From CAXSEF01 sp964236695 (lineage in GTDB: Bacteria; Pseudomonadota; Alphaproteobacteria; Acetobacterales; Acetobacteraceae), in the NCBI GenBank assembly GCA_964236695.1, contig CAXSFU010000127.1, positions 1-5,877 of the forward strand: a DNA stretch of 5,877 nt, in the 5' to 3' direction. The notes beneath the pieces were generated by a model, which saw only the letters and a list, made by a program, of their open reading frames with translations, made no database searches and was not told the DNA's origin. The position numbers and the translations under genes were made by a program. Shown piece after piece: positions 1-4,851 of this stretch. Positions within the stretch are counted from its first letter, which is position 1, and each line of letters starts with the position of its first letter.

Positions 1-468
1 CCAGCCGCGAAGAGCCTCCAGCCCCTGGGACGGCAGCCGGTCCCAGATGCCGGGGCGGCGCAGCGCCCTGCCGGTCGCGGCACTGAGCAGCGCGCCGGGC
101 TGCAGGGCGGCGGGAAGGTAGCCGACCTGCAGCTGGCGCGCCTCGCCGGACGACACGGTCATGGAGAGGCCGAGGCCGTTGGTCATGTCCCTGGCCGGTC
201 CGAGCACCAGACTCTGCCAGCCGAAGTCGGCGGGGGCAGGAGCGACGACGGAGGCCGCGTGGGCGGACACGAAGGTGCCGCGTCCCGGCCTGGCCTCCAG
301 GACTCCCTCGCGCGCCAGGGTGTCCAGCGCCCGCTGCACCGTGACCGGGCTCACGTGCCACTCGCGCATCAGGTCGCGCACCGACGGCAGACGCGCCCCG
401 GCCTCCGCCGCCTCGGCGAGAGCACGAAGCCGTTGAGTAACGGATTGGCTTCTGTTACCTGTTTCCAT
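1..468 (-). CDS. MocR-type transcriptional regulator (GntR winged helix + aminotransferase-like domain), N-terminal part only
   Basis: The minus strand is open from an ATG at 468 to the window edge, giving 156 codons; the gene continues beyond position 1. Residues about 20-67 form a GntR winged helix-turn-helix: LPSVRDL at 27-33, VSPVTVQRAL at 39-48 as the recognition region, and the wing PGRGTFV at 61-67. After a linker, residues 113-156 (LQVGYLPAALQPGALL, then RRPGIWDRLPSQGLEALRGW) match the entry into the fold-type I aminotransferase domain of MocR proteins, which usually total 450-500 residues. MocR proteins bind pyridoxal phosphate and typically regulate divergent neighbours through paired direct repeats. 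Here the neighbours are a DUF1127 gene and a DapA-like aldolase. An in-frame ATG at 477 is an alternative start; neither has a clear Shine-Dalgarno sequence. Family assignment is firm; ligand and targets are inferred. Confidence 0.9.
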   Translation of the reverse strand, partial: METGNRSQSVTQRLRALAEAAEAGARLPSVRDLMREWHVSPVTVQRALDTLAREGVLEARPGRGTFVSAHAASVVAPAPADFGWQSLVLGPARDMTNGLGLSMTVSSGEARQLQVGYLPAALQPGALLSAATGRALRRPGIWDRLPSQGLEALRGW

Positions 469-889
469 GAAACACATGGATAACGCTACCGACCAGACGC
501 GGATAACGCAATCTCGCCGTGTCCTGTGGCGGCCCGCGCGGTGGCTGGCGTGCCTGCGCGACGCGATGGAGCAGGCTTCCGCCCGCCGCGACCTGGCGGA
601 GCTGGACGACCGGATGCTGGCCGACATCGGCGTGTCGCGCGGCGAGGCGGTGCAGGAGGCGGGCCGATCGTTCCTCGACCGCGCGCCGCTGCCTGTCGAC
701 CCGAGCAGAATGCGCCCGTTCCCCGGCGGAGCATTCTCCGGGAAGGCCGCCCGTCCGGATGACGGCCCTGGCACGCGTCCGTCCGGCATCGCGCGACAGG
801 CAGCGCACCATGGCCCGGCAGGCGCGACCCGTTCCTCCGCGCCCGGCCTGGGCGAGTTCCGATCCCGTTCCCGGAGTTCCCGGCCGTGA
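467..889 (+). CDS. DUF1127 domain protein with long C-terminal extension
   Basis: Residues about 28-67 (WLACLRDAMEQASARRDLAE and then LDDRMLADIGVSRGEAVQEA) carry the DUF1127 signature: an arginine-rich helix, the L-D-D-R-x-L-x-D-I-G motif and a short acidic helix. These small proteins are common in alphaproteobacteria; some relatives are linked to RNA metabolism or phosphate and carbon stress, but no role is established for this one. Most are 45-80 residues; this frame gives 140. The extra ~65 residues are rich in Pro, Gly, Arg and Ser, and their third-position GC (about 75 percent by eye) is lower than in the domain or in the next gene, so the tail may not be under strong coding constraint. 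The start is ATG 467 or ATG 476, without an obvious Shine-Dalgarno. The stop TGA (887-889) overlaps the next gene's GTG, which suggests translational coupling. Confidence 0.75.
   Translation: MKHMDNATDQTRITQSRRVLWRPARWLACLRDAMEQASARRDLAELDDRMLADIGVSRGEAVQEAGRSFLDRAPLPVDPSRMRPFPGGAFSGKAARPDDGPGTRPSGIARQAAHHGPAGATRSSAPGLGEFRSRSRSSRP
478..511 (-). promoter_or_regulatory. Candidate promoter and direct-repeat operator of the MocR gene
   Basis: On the minus strand, TTGCGT (511-506) and TAGCGT (488-483) are separated by exactly 17 bp, an acceptable -35/-10 pair for a sigma-70-type promoter. On the plus strand the 9-mer GGATAACGC occurs twice, at 478-486 and 501-509, starting 23 bp apart, and the copies overlap the two promoter boxes. 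A further inverted pair, GTAAC (437-441) and GTTAC (454-458), lies on the other side of the start codons. MocR proteins are known to use direct repeats, so autoregulation and control of the divergent unit are plausible. Predicted transcription would begin near 476, leaving almost no 5' leader. This is inference from sequence patterns only. Confidence 0.35.
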
Positions 890-1779
890 CGCCGTTCCAC
901 GGTCTCTGCGCCTTCCCCGTCACCCCGGCCGACGAGCACGGACGGGTCGATGTCGCGGCGTTCCGGGTGCTCCTCGGGCGGCTGACGGACGCGGGCGTCG
1001 CGTCCATCGGCGTCCTGGGCAGCACCGGGACCTACGCCTACCTGACGCGAGACGAGCGGCGCAGGGCCGTCGAGGCGGCGGTGGACCAGGTGGGCGGCCG
1101 GGCATCGGTGCTGGTCGGCATCGGCGCGCTGCGGACGGACGAGGCCGTGCGGCTGGGCCGGGACGCCAGCGAGGCGGGCGCCGACGCCGTGCTGCTCGCG
1201 CCGGTGTCCTACACGCCGCTGACCGGGGAGGAGGCGTTCGTCCATTTCGCGACGGTGGCGGAGCAGGTCGGGCTGCCGCTGTGCATCTACGACAACCCGG
1301 GCACCACGCACTTCGCGTTCAGGCCGGAGCTGGTCGGCCGCCTGAGCTGGGTGGCGAACATCGTCGCGGTGAAGACCCCTGCGCCGGACCCCGCCACCCT
1401 GCCTGCCAGCCTCGACGACCTGCGCGCCCGCACCTCGCCCGGCTTCTCGGTCGGGCACAGCGTGGACTGGAAGGCGGCGGAGGCGATGCTGGCGGGCGGC
1501 GACGCCTGGTACAGCGTCGCGGCGGGCCTGTTCCCGGCTGCATGCCTGCCCCTCGCCAGGGCCGCCGGGGCCGGGGACGCGCCCGGGGCCCGCGCCCTGA
1601 ACGCGCGTCTGCAGCCGCTGTGGGACCTGTTCGTCGAGCACAGCAGCCTGCGCGTCGTCCATGCGGCGGCCACCCTGATGGGGCTGTGCCGGACCGTGCC
1701 GCCGCGTCCCATCCTGCCGCTCGCCGCCGACGTGCAGCGCCGCATCGCCCGCGTCCTGGAGGAACTCGGTCTGAGCTGA
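886..1779 (+). CDS. Dihydrodipicolinate synthase / N-acetylneuraminate lyase family aldolase
   Basis: The 297-residue product has the family's usual length and order of motifs: FPVTP near residue 10, GSTGTY at 45-50 (the carboxylate-binding GTTGE/GSTGE position), the catalytic tyrosine in IYDNPGTT (Tyr135), and the Schiff-base lysine in VAVKTPAP (Lys163). Enzymes of this (beta/alpha)8 family condense or cleave pyruvate or other 2-oxo acids through an imine on that lysine. The usual Glu after GSTG is replaced by Thr49 and the Asn of YNxP by Asp136, so it is probably not the lysine-biosynthetic DapA but a catabolic or side-pathway aldolase; the substrate cannot be read from sequence. The start is GTG 886, with GGAG at 873-876 at suitable spacing, and it overlaps the upstream stop. 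The adjacent divergent MocR gene fits regulation by an amino acid or PLP-related signal. Confidence 0.9.
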   Translation: MTPFHGLCAFPVTPADEHGRVDVAAFRVLLGRLTDAGVASIGVLGSTGTYAYLTRDERRRAVEAAVDQVGGRASVLVGIGALRTDEAVRLGRDASEAGADAVLLAPVSYTPLTGEEAFVHFATVAEQVGLPLCIYDNPGTTHFAFRPELVGRLSWVANIVAVKTPAPDPATLPASLDDLRARTSPGFSVGHSVDWKAAEAMLAGGDAWYSVAAGLFPAACLPLARAAGAGDAPGARALNARLQPLWDLFVEHSSLRVVHAAATLMGLCRTVPPRPILPLAADVQRRIARVLEELGLS

Positions 1780-2114
1780 GGAGTCAGGCGGCCAGGCACT
1801 TCCGCAGCCTGCACCGGCGCCTGCGTGGACCCTGGCTGCGCACGGCGATGGCCAACGCCTCGCGCTGCCCGACAATGGCGGCGGTGACGCGACGGGTCGC
1901 CTGGCCCGGCCTGGACCTGCCATGATGTGCGCAACAGCGGAAGACAGGGGTGCCCGGGCATGACGGGGTGCGACTGCGCTGCGAGCGGGCGCTCTCCGGT
2001 CATCGTTGGTGGCCATGGCCTGTCCGTCGTCGGGCCCTCGGCCAAATTGACACATTGTTGACCCCATGCTTCCACATTGGCTGACGACACGAGGCAGAAA
2101 AGAGCGTCCGCGAC
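1780..2114. other. Intergenic region between aldolase and lipoprotein operon
   Basis: I find no convincing gene in these 335 bases on either strand. The stretch holds several short perfect palindromes: TGCCCGGGCA at 1951-1960, GAGCG-GG-CGCTC at 1983-1994, and GGCCATGGCC at 2011-2020. An imperfect inverted repeat (ATGACGGG at 1960-1967 against CCGGTCAT at 1996-2003, one mismatch) encloses the second of these. None is followed by a T-run, so an intrinsic terminator for the aldolase transcript is not shown, although a structured 3' end is possible. The last ~75 bases are lower in GC and contain the candidate control region for the lipoprotein operon. Confidence 0.6.
2047..2079 (+). promoter_or_regulatory. 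Three 11-bp tandem repeats upstream of the lipoprotein operon, with a TTGACA box
   Basis: Three consecutive 11-bp units are present: TTGACACATTG (2047-2057), TTGACCCCATG (2058-2068) and CTTCCACATTG (2069-2079). Units 2 and 3 each match unit 1 at 8 of 11 positions, and CACATTG recurs exactly 22 bp apart. Eleven-base periodicity places each unit on the same face of the helix, as in OmpR-type response-regulator sites. The first unit contains a perfect TTGACA -35 hexamer, but the sequence 17 bp downstream (TTCCAC) is a poor -10, which would suit an activator-dependent promoter. The repeats end 36 bp before the first lipoprotein start codon. No regulator gene for them is recognised in the window. 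Confidence 0.4.
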
Positions 2115-2645
2115 ATGGCCATGACGTATCGCCTGGCCGCCGTCGGCGTCGCCGCGCTGGTCGCCGCCTGCCAGGACCCGAACCAGGTGGCGCTGAAAGT
2201 CGGCGCGCCTCCCGCGGCCGCCCTGAACCTGCGCGCCTTCGAGGTCCGGTCCTTCGACGTCGACAGCGACCAGACGCTGCTGCAGGCGCTCGCCGCCACG
2301 CTCCAGGACCTCGGCTTCACCATCACCGAGACCGCGTCCGACATGGGCGTGCTGGCGGCGTCCAAGCAACGGGACGCGACGGAGTTCGGCCAGATCGCCC
2401 TGGCTGTCGTGCTGGCGCTCGTCGCGCGCACGGCGACCGACACCGACGTGTCCCAGGACATCCACGTCACCGTGGTCGTCAGTCCGGGAGCGACGGCTCG
2501 GCAACGTGTGGTCCGGGTGTCGTTCGACCGCTACATCACGACCCGTCAGAACGCGCTCCACACCGTCCTGGTCACGGACCGCAAGATCTACCAGGAGTTT
2601 TTCGACAAGCTCGCCCAGTCCCTCGTGATCGAGAAGCGGGCATGA
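2115..2645 (+). CDS. LQDLG-family lipoprotein, long subtype (copy 1)
   Basis: The 176-residue product starts with a lipoprotein signal peptide ending in a lipobox (LVAAC, Cys19). The residue after Cys is Gln, not Asp, so outer-membrane sorting is expected. The mature protein has the family core: RSFDVD (45-50), TLQDLGF (62-68), AASKQRDA (81-88), then a hydrophobic stretch IALAVVLALVA (94-104), beta-rich sequence around VTVVVSPG and VVRVSFDRY, and the C-terminal YQEFFDKL (159-166). It is the same type as the fourth gene of the operon, which lacks the hydrophobic stretch. I recall similar uncharacterised lipoproteins in other proteobacteria; no function is known to me. ATG 2115 is preceded by an A/G-rich run at 2097-2103; ATG 2121 is an alternative. 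The stop overlaps the next ATG (ATGA), indicating coupled translation. Confidence 0.85.
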   Translation: MAMTYRLAAVGVAALVAACQDPNQVALKVGAPPAAALNLRAFEVRSFDVDSDQTLLQALAATLQDLGFTITETASDMGVLAASKQRDATEFGQIALAVVLALVARTATDTDVSQDIHVTVVVSPGATARQRVVRVSFDRYITTRQNALHTVLVTDRKIYQEFFDKLAQSLVIEKRA

Positions 2646-3130
2646 CCCTGGCCCGGCTGTTCCCCGCGGCCCTCCTGCTCGCGGGCCTGGGCGCCTGCGC
2701 CCACACGGAGTCGCCCCTCCTGACGAGCGCCCGCAGCGCGGTCGAGATGCGCGCGATGGAGACCCGGGTGATCCCGTCGTCGGATCGCGCACAGGTGCTG
2801 AGGACCGTCATCGCCACGCTCCAGGATCTCGGCTACAGCATCGACCGGATACGCGGTTCCACGGGCACCGTCACCGCGACCAAGCTTTCCGTGCTGCGCC
2901 TGAGCGCCGCCGTCAGCCCGCACGGCCCCGGCCAGGTCGCCGTGCGCGCGGATGCCGAGGTCCAGGTCCGCGGCCAGTTCCACCAGGTGGACGACGCGGC
3001 CTTCTACCAGCAGGATTTCTTCGACCCGCTGGCGAGCGCCCTGCTGCTGCAGACGCTGCCTTCCCTGAACCAGGACGACGCCGCCCCGGTGCCCGCGCCG
3101 GAACCGCTCTACTCGAAACCCAAGGACTGA
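2642..3130 (+). CDS. LQDLG-family lipoprotein, short subtype (copy 1), with proline-rich tail
   Basis: This gives 162 residues from an ATG overlapping the previous stop by 4 nt, with GAGAAG (2631-2636) as a ribosome binding site. The signal peptide ends at LGAC (Cys19) and is followed by Ala, again favouring the outer membrane. Core motifs are METRVIPSSDRA (39-50), VIATLQDLGYSIDR (56-69), GTVTATKL (75-82), LRLSAAVSP (85-93) and a C-terminal FYQQDFFDPL (121-130). GTVTATKL and the 'VIATLQDLG' run are shared with the fifth gene, which defines the short subtype. The usual RxFDT is changed here to RVIPS, and a ~24-residue tail rich in Pro, Asp and Lys (139-162) follows the conserved domain and is absent from the other copies. 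The divergence suggests a specialised role. Function unknown. Confidence 0.85.
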   Translation: MTLARLFPAALLLAGLGACAHTESPLLTSARSAVEMRAMETRVIPSSDRAQVLRTVIATLQDLGYSIDRIRGSTGTVTATKLSVLRLSAAVSPHGPGQVAVRADAEVQVRGQFHQVDDAAFYQQDFFDPLASALLLQTLPSLNQDDAAPVPAPEPLYSKPKD

Positions 3131-3132
3131 GC

Positions 3133-3549
3133 ATGCCCCTGCGCGCGCCCCTTCTCGTCCTGCTGTCGGCAGGCCTGCTGTTCGGCTGCGAGTCGGCGGA
3201 CAGCCACGCGGACTCGGTCCGCCGGGCACAGGCGGCCGACTCCCGCCTGACCCTGGGCACGGTTCAGCGCGAGATACGCGTCGGCATGACCAACACCCAG
3301 GTCGCCGAGACGCTCGGGGCGCCGAACATGGTGACCACGGACGACGAGCGTCGCGAGGTGTGGGTCTACGACCGGATCTCGACGGACAACGCCTATTCCA
3401 GCAGCGCCGGCGGGGTTGGTATCCTGATCCTCGGCGTCGCCAGCTCGGCGGGCGCGTCCAGCGTCTCGCAGCGGACCCTGACGGTGGTGATCAAGTTCGA
3501 TGCCGCCAGCCGCGTCCGCGACTTCTCCTACCGTTCCAGCAGCTTCTGA
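3133..3549 (+). CDS. BamE-like (SmpA/OmlA domain) lipoprotein
   Basis: The 138-residue product has a lipoprotein signal peptide ending in LLFGC (Cys19), followed by Glu, consistent with the outer membrane. Residues 41-66 (LGTVQREIRVGMTNTQVAET and LGAPN) match the SmpA/OmlA opening: an amphipathic helix, the 'I-x-x-G-M-[ST]-x-x-Q-V' turn, and L-G-x-P. VWVYD (76-80) and LTVVIKFDAASRVRDFSY (116-133) supply the following beta strands. Between them lies a Ser/Gly/Ala-rich hydrophobic insert (about 88-111) not found in classical BamE, which is a non-essential part of the beta-barrel assembly complex and also binds phosphatidylglycerol. This is therefore a paralogue, not bamE itself. The start ATG is 2 nt after the preceding stop, with AAGGA at 3122-3126. 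It sits between the two lipoprotein pairs, which suggests joint function. Confidence 0.85.
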   Translation: MPLRAPLLVLLSAGLLFGCESADSHADSVRRAQAADSRLTLGTVQREIRVGMTNTQVAETLGAPNMVTTDDERREVWVYDRISTDNAYSSSAGGVGILILGVASSAGASSVSQRTLTVVIKFDAASRVRDFSYRSSSF

Positions 3550-3553
3550 CGCC

Positions 3554-4051
3554 GTGGTGCGTCCGGTCGCCGGTGGTGTCGCCCTTGCGGCCGCGCTGCT
3601 GCTCGCGGGCTGCCAGTCCGACGTCGAGCGGCAGACGGCAGCGCTGACGCTTTCGGACGGCGACGTCGCGCAACGGGCCGTCCGGATGCGTCGCTTCGAC
3701 ACGGCCGATCGCGCCGCGATGCTGAGCGCCGCGGCTGGCGTGCTCCAGGACCTCGGCTACAGCATCGACGACGTCTCGTCGGCCGACGGCCTGCTCGACG
3801 CGTCCAAGACTCGCGACGCCAGCGGCGGGAGCGCCTTCTCGGTGGACCGGGTGCAGCGGATCCGCGCGTCGGTCGTGGCGTCCCCTGGCGCCGACGGGCG
3901 GGACACGGTGGTGCGCGCGACCTTCCAGCGCGTGGTCCGCGGCGCCGGCGGCCGTGTCACGGCCCTGCTGCCGGTGACGGAGGCGGCCATCTACCAGCGG
4001 TTCTTTGACGCGCTGTCCCAGTCGGCCTTCCTGCAGGGCCACGGCCTGTGA
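3554..4051 (+). CDS. LQDLG-family lipoprotein, long subtype (copy 2)
   Basis: The frame is open from an ATG at 3500, but that start would overlap the BamE-like gene by 50 nt and put 18 unrelated residues before the signal peptide. GTG 3554 (or 3557), 4 nt after the preceding stop, gives a compact lipoprotein signal ending in LLAGC (Cys20 from 3554) followed by Gln. The 165-residue product contains RRFDTADRA (46-54), VLQDLGYSIDD (63-73), DASKTRDA (82-89), a strand pair VRATFQRVVRG (120-130), and IYQRFFDALSQS (146-157). Compared with the first gene it lacks the hydrophobic segment between the SK-RDA motif and the next strand. No good Shine-Dalgarno precedes the GTG, so reinitiation after the upstream stop is likely. 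The 18 bases at 3752-3769 are identical to 2828-2845 in the second gene, supporting common ancestry. Confidence 0.82.
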   Translation: MVRPVAGGVALAAALLLAGCQSDVERQTAALTLSDGDVAQRAVRMRRFDTADRAAMLSAAAGVLQDLGYSIDDVSSADGLLDASKTRDASGGSAFSVDRVQRIRASVVASPGADGRDTVVRATFQRVVRGAGGRVTALLPVTEAAIYQRFFDALSQSAFLQGHGL

Positions 4052-4470
4052 CGGGACTGCGACCGCTTGCCGCCCTGCTTGCACTGGCCTTGCCGGTCTC
4101 GGCCTGCAGGATGGACTCCCAGGACGAGGTCCTGGCCACGAGCCGGTCCCAGCTCCAGCTGCGCGCCGTCGAGACGCGCGCGTTCGACACGACGGAACGC
4201 GCCGCGATCCTGCGGGCGGTCATCGCCACCCTGCAGGACCTCGGCTTCATCGTCGACCGTGCCGACGACCTGATCGGCACCGTCACCGCGACGAAGCTGT
4301 CCGGCTACGCGCTGCGCCTGACGGTCACGCTGCGGCCCGTCGGCAAGCGCATCCTGGTCCGCGCCAGCGGTCAGTACAACCTCGAAGCGGTCACCGACCC
4401 GCAGCCCTACCAGCAGTTCTTCGCGGCCCTGAGCAAGGCGTTGTTCCTGCAGGCAAACCAGGTCGACTAG
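4048..4470 (+). CDS. LQDLG-family lipoprotein, short subtype (copy 2)
   Basis: The start GTG 4048 overlaps the preceding TGA (GTGA), with CAGGG at 4034-4038 as a possible ribosome binding site. The 140-residue product has a signal peptide ending at PVSAC (Cys20) followed by Arg, compatible with the outer membrane. Its motifs are the clearest in the family: LRAVETRAFDTTERA (38-52), VIATLQDLGFIVDR (58-71), GTVTATKLSGYALRLTVTL (77-95), ILVRASGQYNL (102-112) and PYQQFFAALSKALFLQ (120-135). It pairs with the second gene of the operon: they share a run of 17 identical bases (2864-2880 and 4276-4292). It ends soon after the conserved C-terminal motif, so it probably represents the minimal domain. 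It is the last gene of the operon; no classical terminator follows directly. Function unknown. Confidence 0.85.
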   Translation: MTGLRPLAALLALALPVSACRMDSQDEVLATSRSQLQLRAVETRAFDTTERAAILRAVIATLQDLGFIVDRADDLIGTVTATKLSGYALRLTVTLRPVGKRILVRASGQYNLEAVTDPQPYQQFFAALSKALFLQANQVD

Positions 4471-4510
4471 AGGATGTTTTGAACCTCATGGCGGCTCGTT
4501 GCTTCGGGCA

Positions 4511-4640
4511 GAAAAACAAGAGTCTTTTTCTGAAGAAGAAGCAAAAAGACCTTATCCGTGAAGATCCGAGCCCGCAGCTGGCTCCGCTGCCCAACGAGCA
4601 AAAGTTCTTTGGTTCTTTCTTTCAAGAAAGAACATGCTTT
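4511..4640. repeat. AT-rich palindromic intergenic element
   Basis: This stretch is much richer in A and T than the rest of the window and contains three inverted repeats: GTCTTTTT (4522-4529) with AAAAAGAC (4543-4550); GCAGC (4574-4578) with GCTGC (4586-4590); and GTTCTTTCTT (4612-4621) with AAGAAAGAAC (4624-4633), perfect over 10 bp per arm. GTTCTTT is also directly repeated at 4604-4610. From memory, similar 'TTCTTT...TTCAA(G)AAAGAA' elements are scattered between genes in Acetobacteraceae; I cannot confirm that here. It begins about 40 bases after the last lipoprotein stop and could act as a transcript 3' structure or a dispersed repeat. Open minus-strand frames through it are probably by-products of its composition. 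Confidence 0.6.
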
Positions 4641-4689
4641 CTTCCTGCTGTGCTGCAAGAGATCGGGAATGACAGGTCGATGACAACGT

Positions 4690-4851
4690 TTGGAGCATGA
4701 CCCGGCCGGTGTCAGCCGGCTCAGGCGGGTGATCGGGAACTGGCTTCGCTCGCGCACGGAGCGCCGACACGGGGCGGAGGCCGCTCTCGCTGTCGGCGTC
4801 CTGAACCGCATGCTCGGACCCGGACGCCCGGACGATGTCCGTCTCGCCTGA
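4690..4851 (+). CDS. Possible small protein, unrecognised
   Basis: A 53-codon frame opens at TTG 4690 after an in-frame stop at 4681-4683; GTG 4729 would give 40 residues. The C-terminal part (NWLRSRTERRHGAEAALAV and then VLNRMLGPGRPDDVRLA) looks protein-like: an Arg-rich amphipathic helix followed by a second helix, with third codon positions about 80 percent G or C. There is no ATG start, no strong Shine-Dalgarno, and it overlaps the AraC-family remnant on the other strand, so it may be chance. I do not recognise a family. Confidence 0.22.
   Translation: MEHDPAGVSRLRRVIGNWLRSRTERRHGAEAALAVGVLNRMLGPGRPDDVRLA

Noticed and set aside
519..1925. 468-codon open frame on the plus strand
   Set aside because: It overlaps the DUF1127 and aldolase genes in another frame. 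The product is low-complexity Arg/Ala/Gly sequence without recognisable domains.
1780..1930. Short minus-strand frame with a plausible protein-like stretch ending at a TGA near 1785
   Set aside because: It has no start codon with a ribosome binding site and no recognisable motif; it is more likely chance in GC-rich DNA.
1287..2792. 501-codon open frame on the minus strand
   Set aside because: It runs antisense through the aldolase, the intergenic region and the first two lipoprotein genes. Its product is Arg/Gly/Pro-rich with no motif, typical of the antisense frame of GC-rich genes.
3500..3553. Upstream ATG start for long lipoprotein copy 2
   Set aside because: It overlaps the BamE-like gene by 50 nt and separates the signal peptide from the N-terminus. 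GTG 3554 gives a standard lipoprotein signal and fits the spacing of the operon.
4612..4633. Perfect 10-bp palindrome as a rho-independent terminator
   Set aside because: The stem is AT-rich and not followed by a T-run on either strand, so it does not meet the usual terminator pattern; it is kept only as part of the repeat element.
4005..4700. 231-codon plus-strand frame covering the last lipoprotein gene and the AT-rich element
   Set aside because: Over the lipoprotein gene it is an out-of-frame Arg/Pro-rich shadow. Beyond it, the Lys/Phe-rich sequence is just the translated palindromic element.
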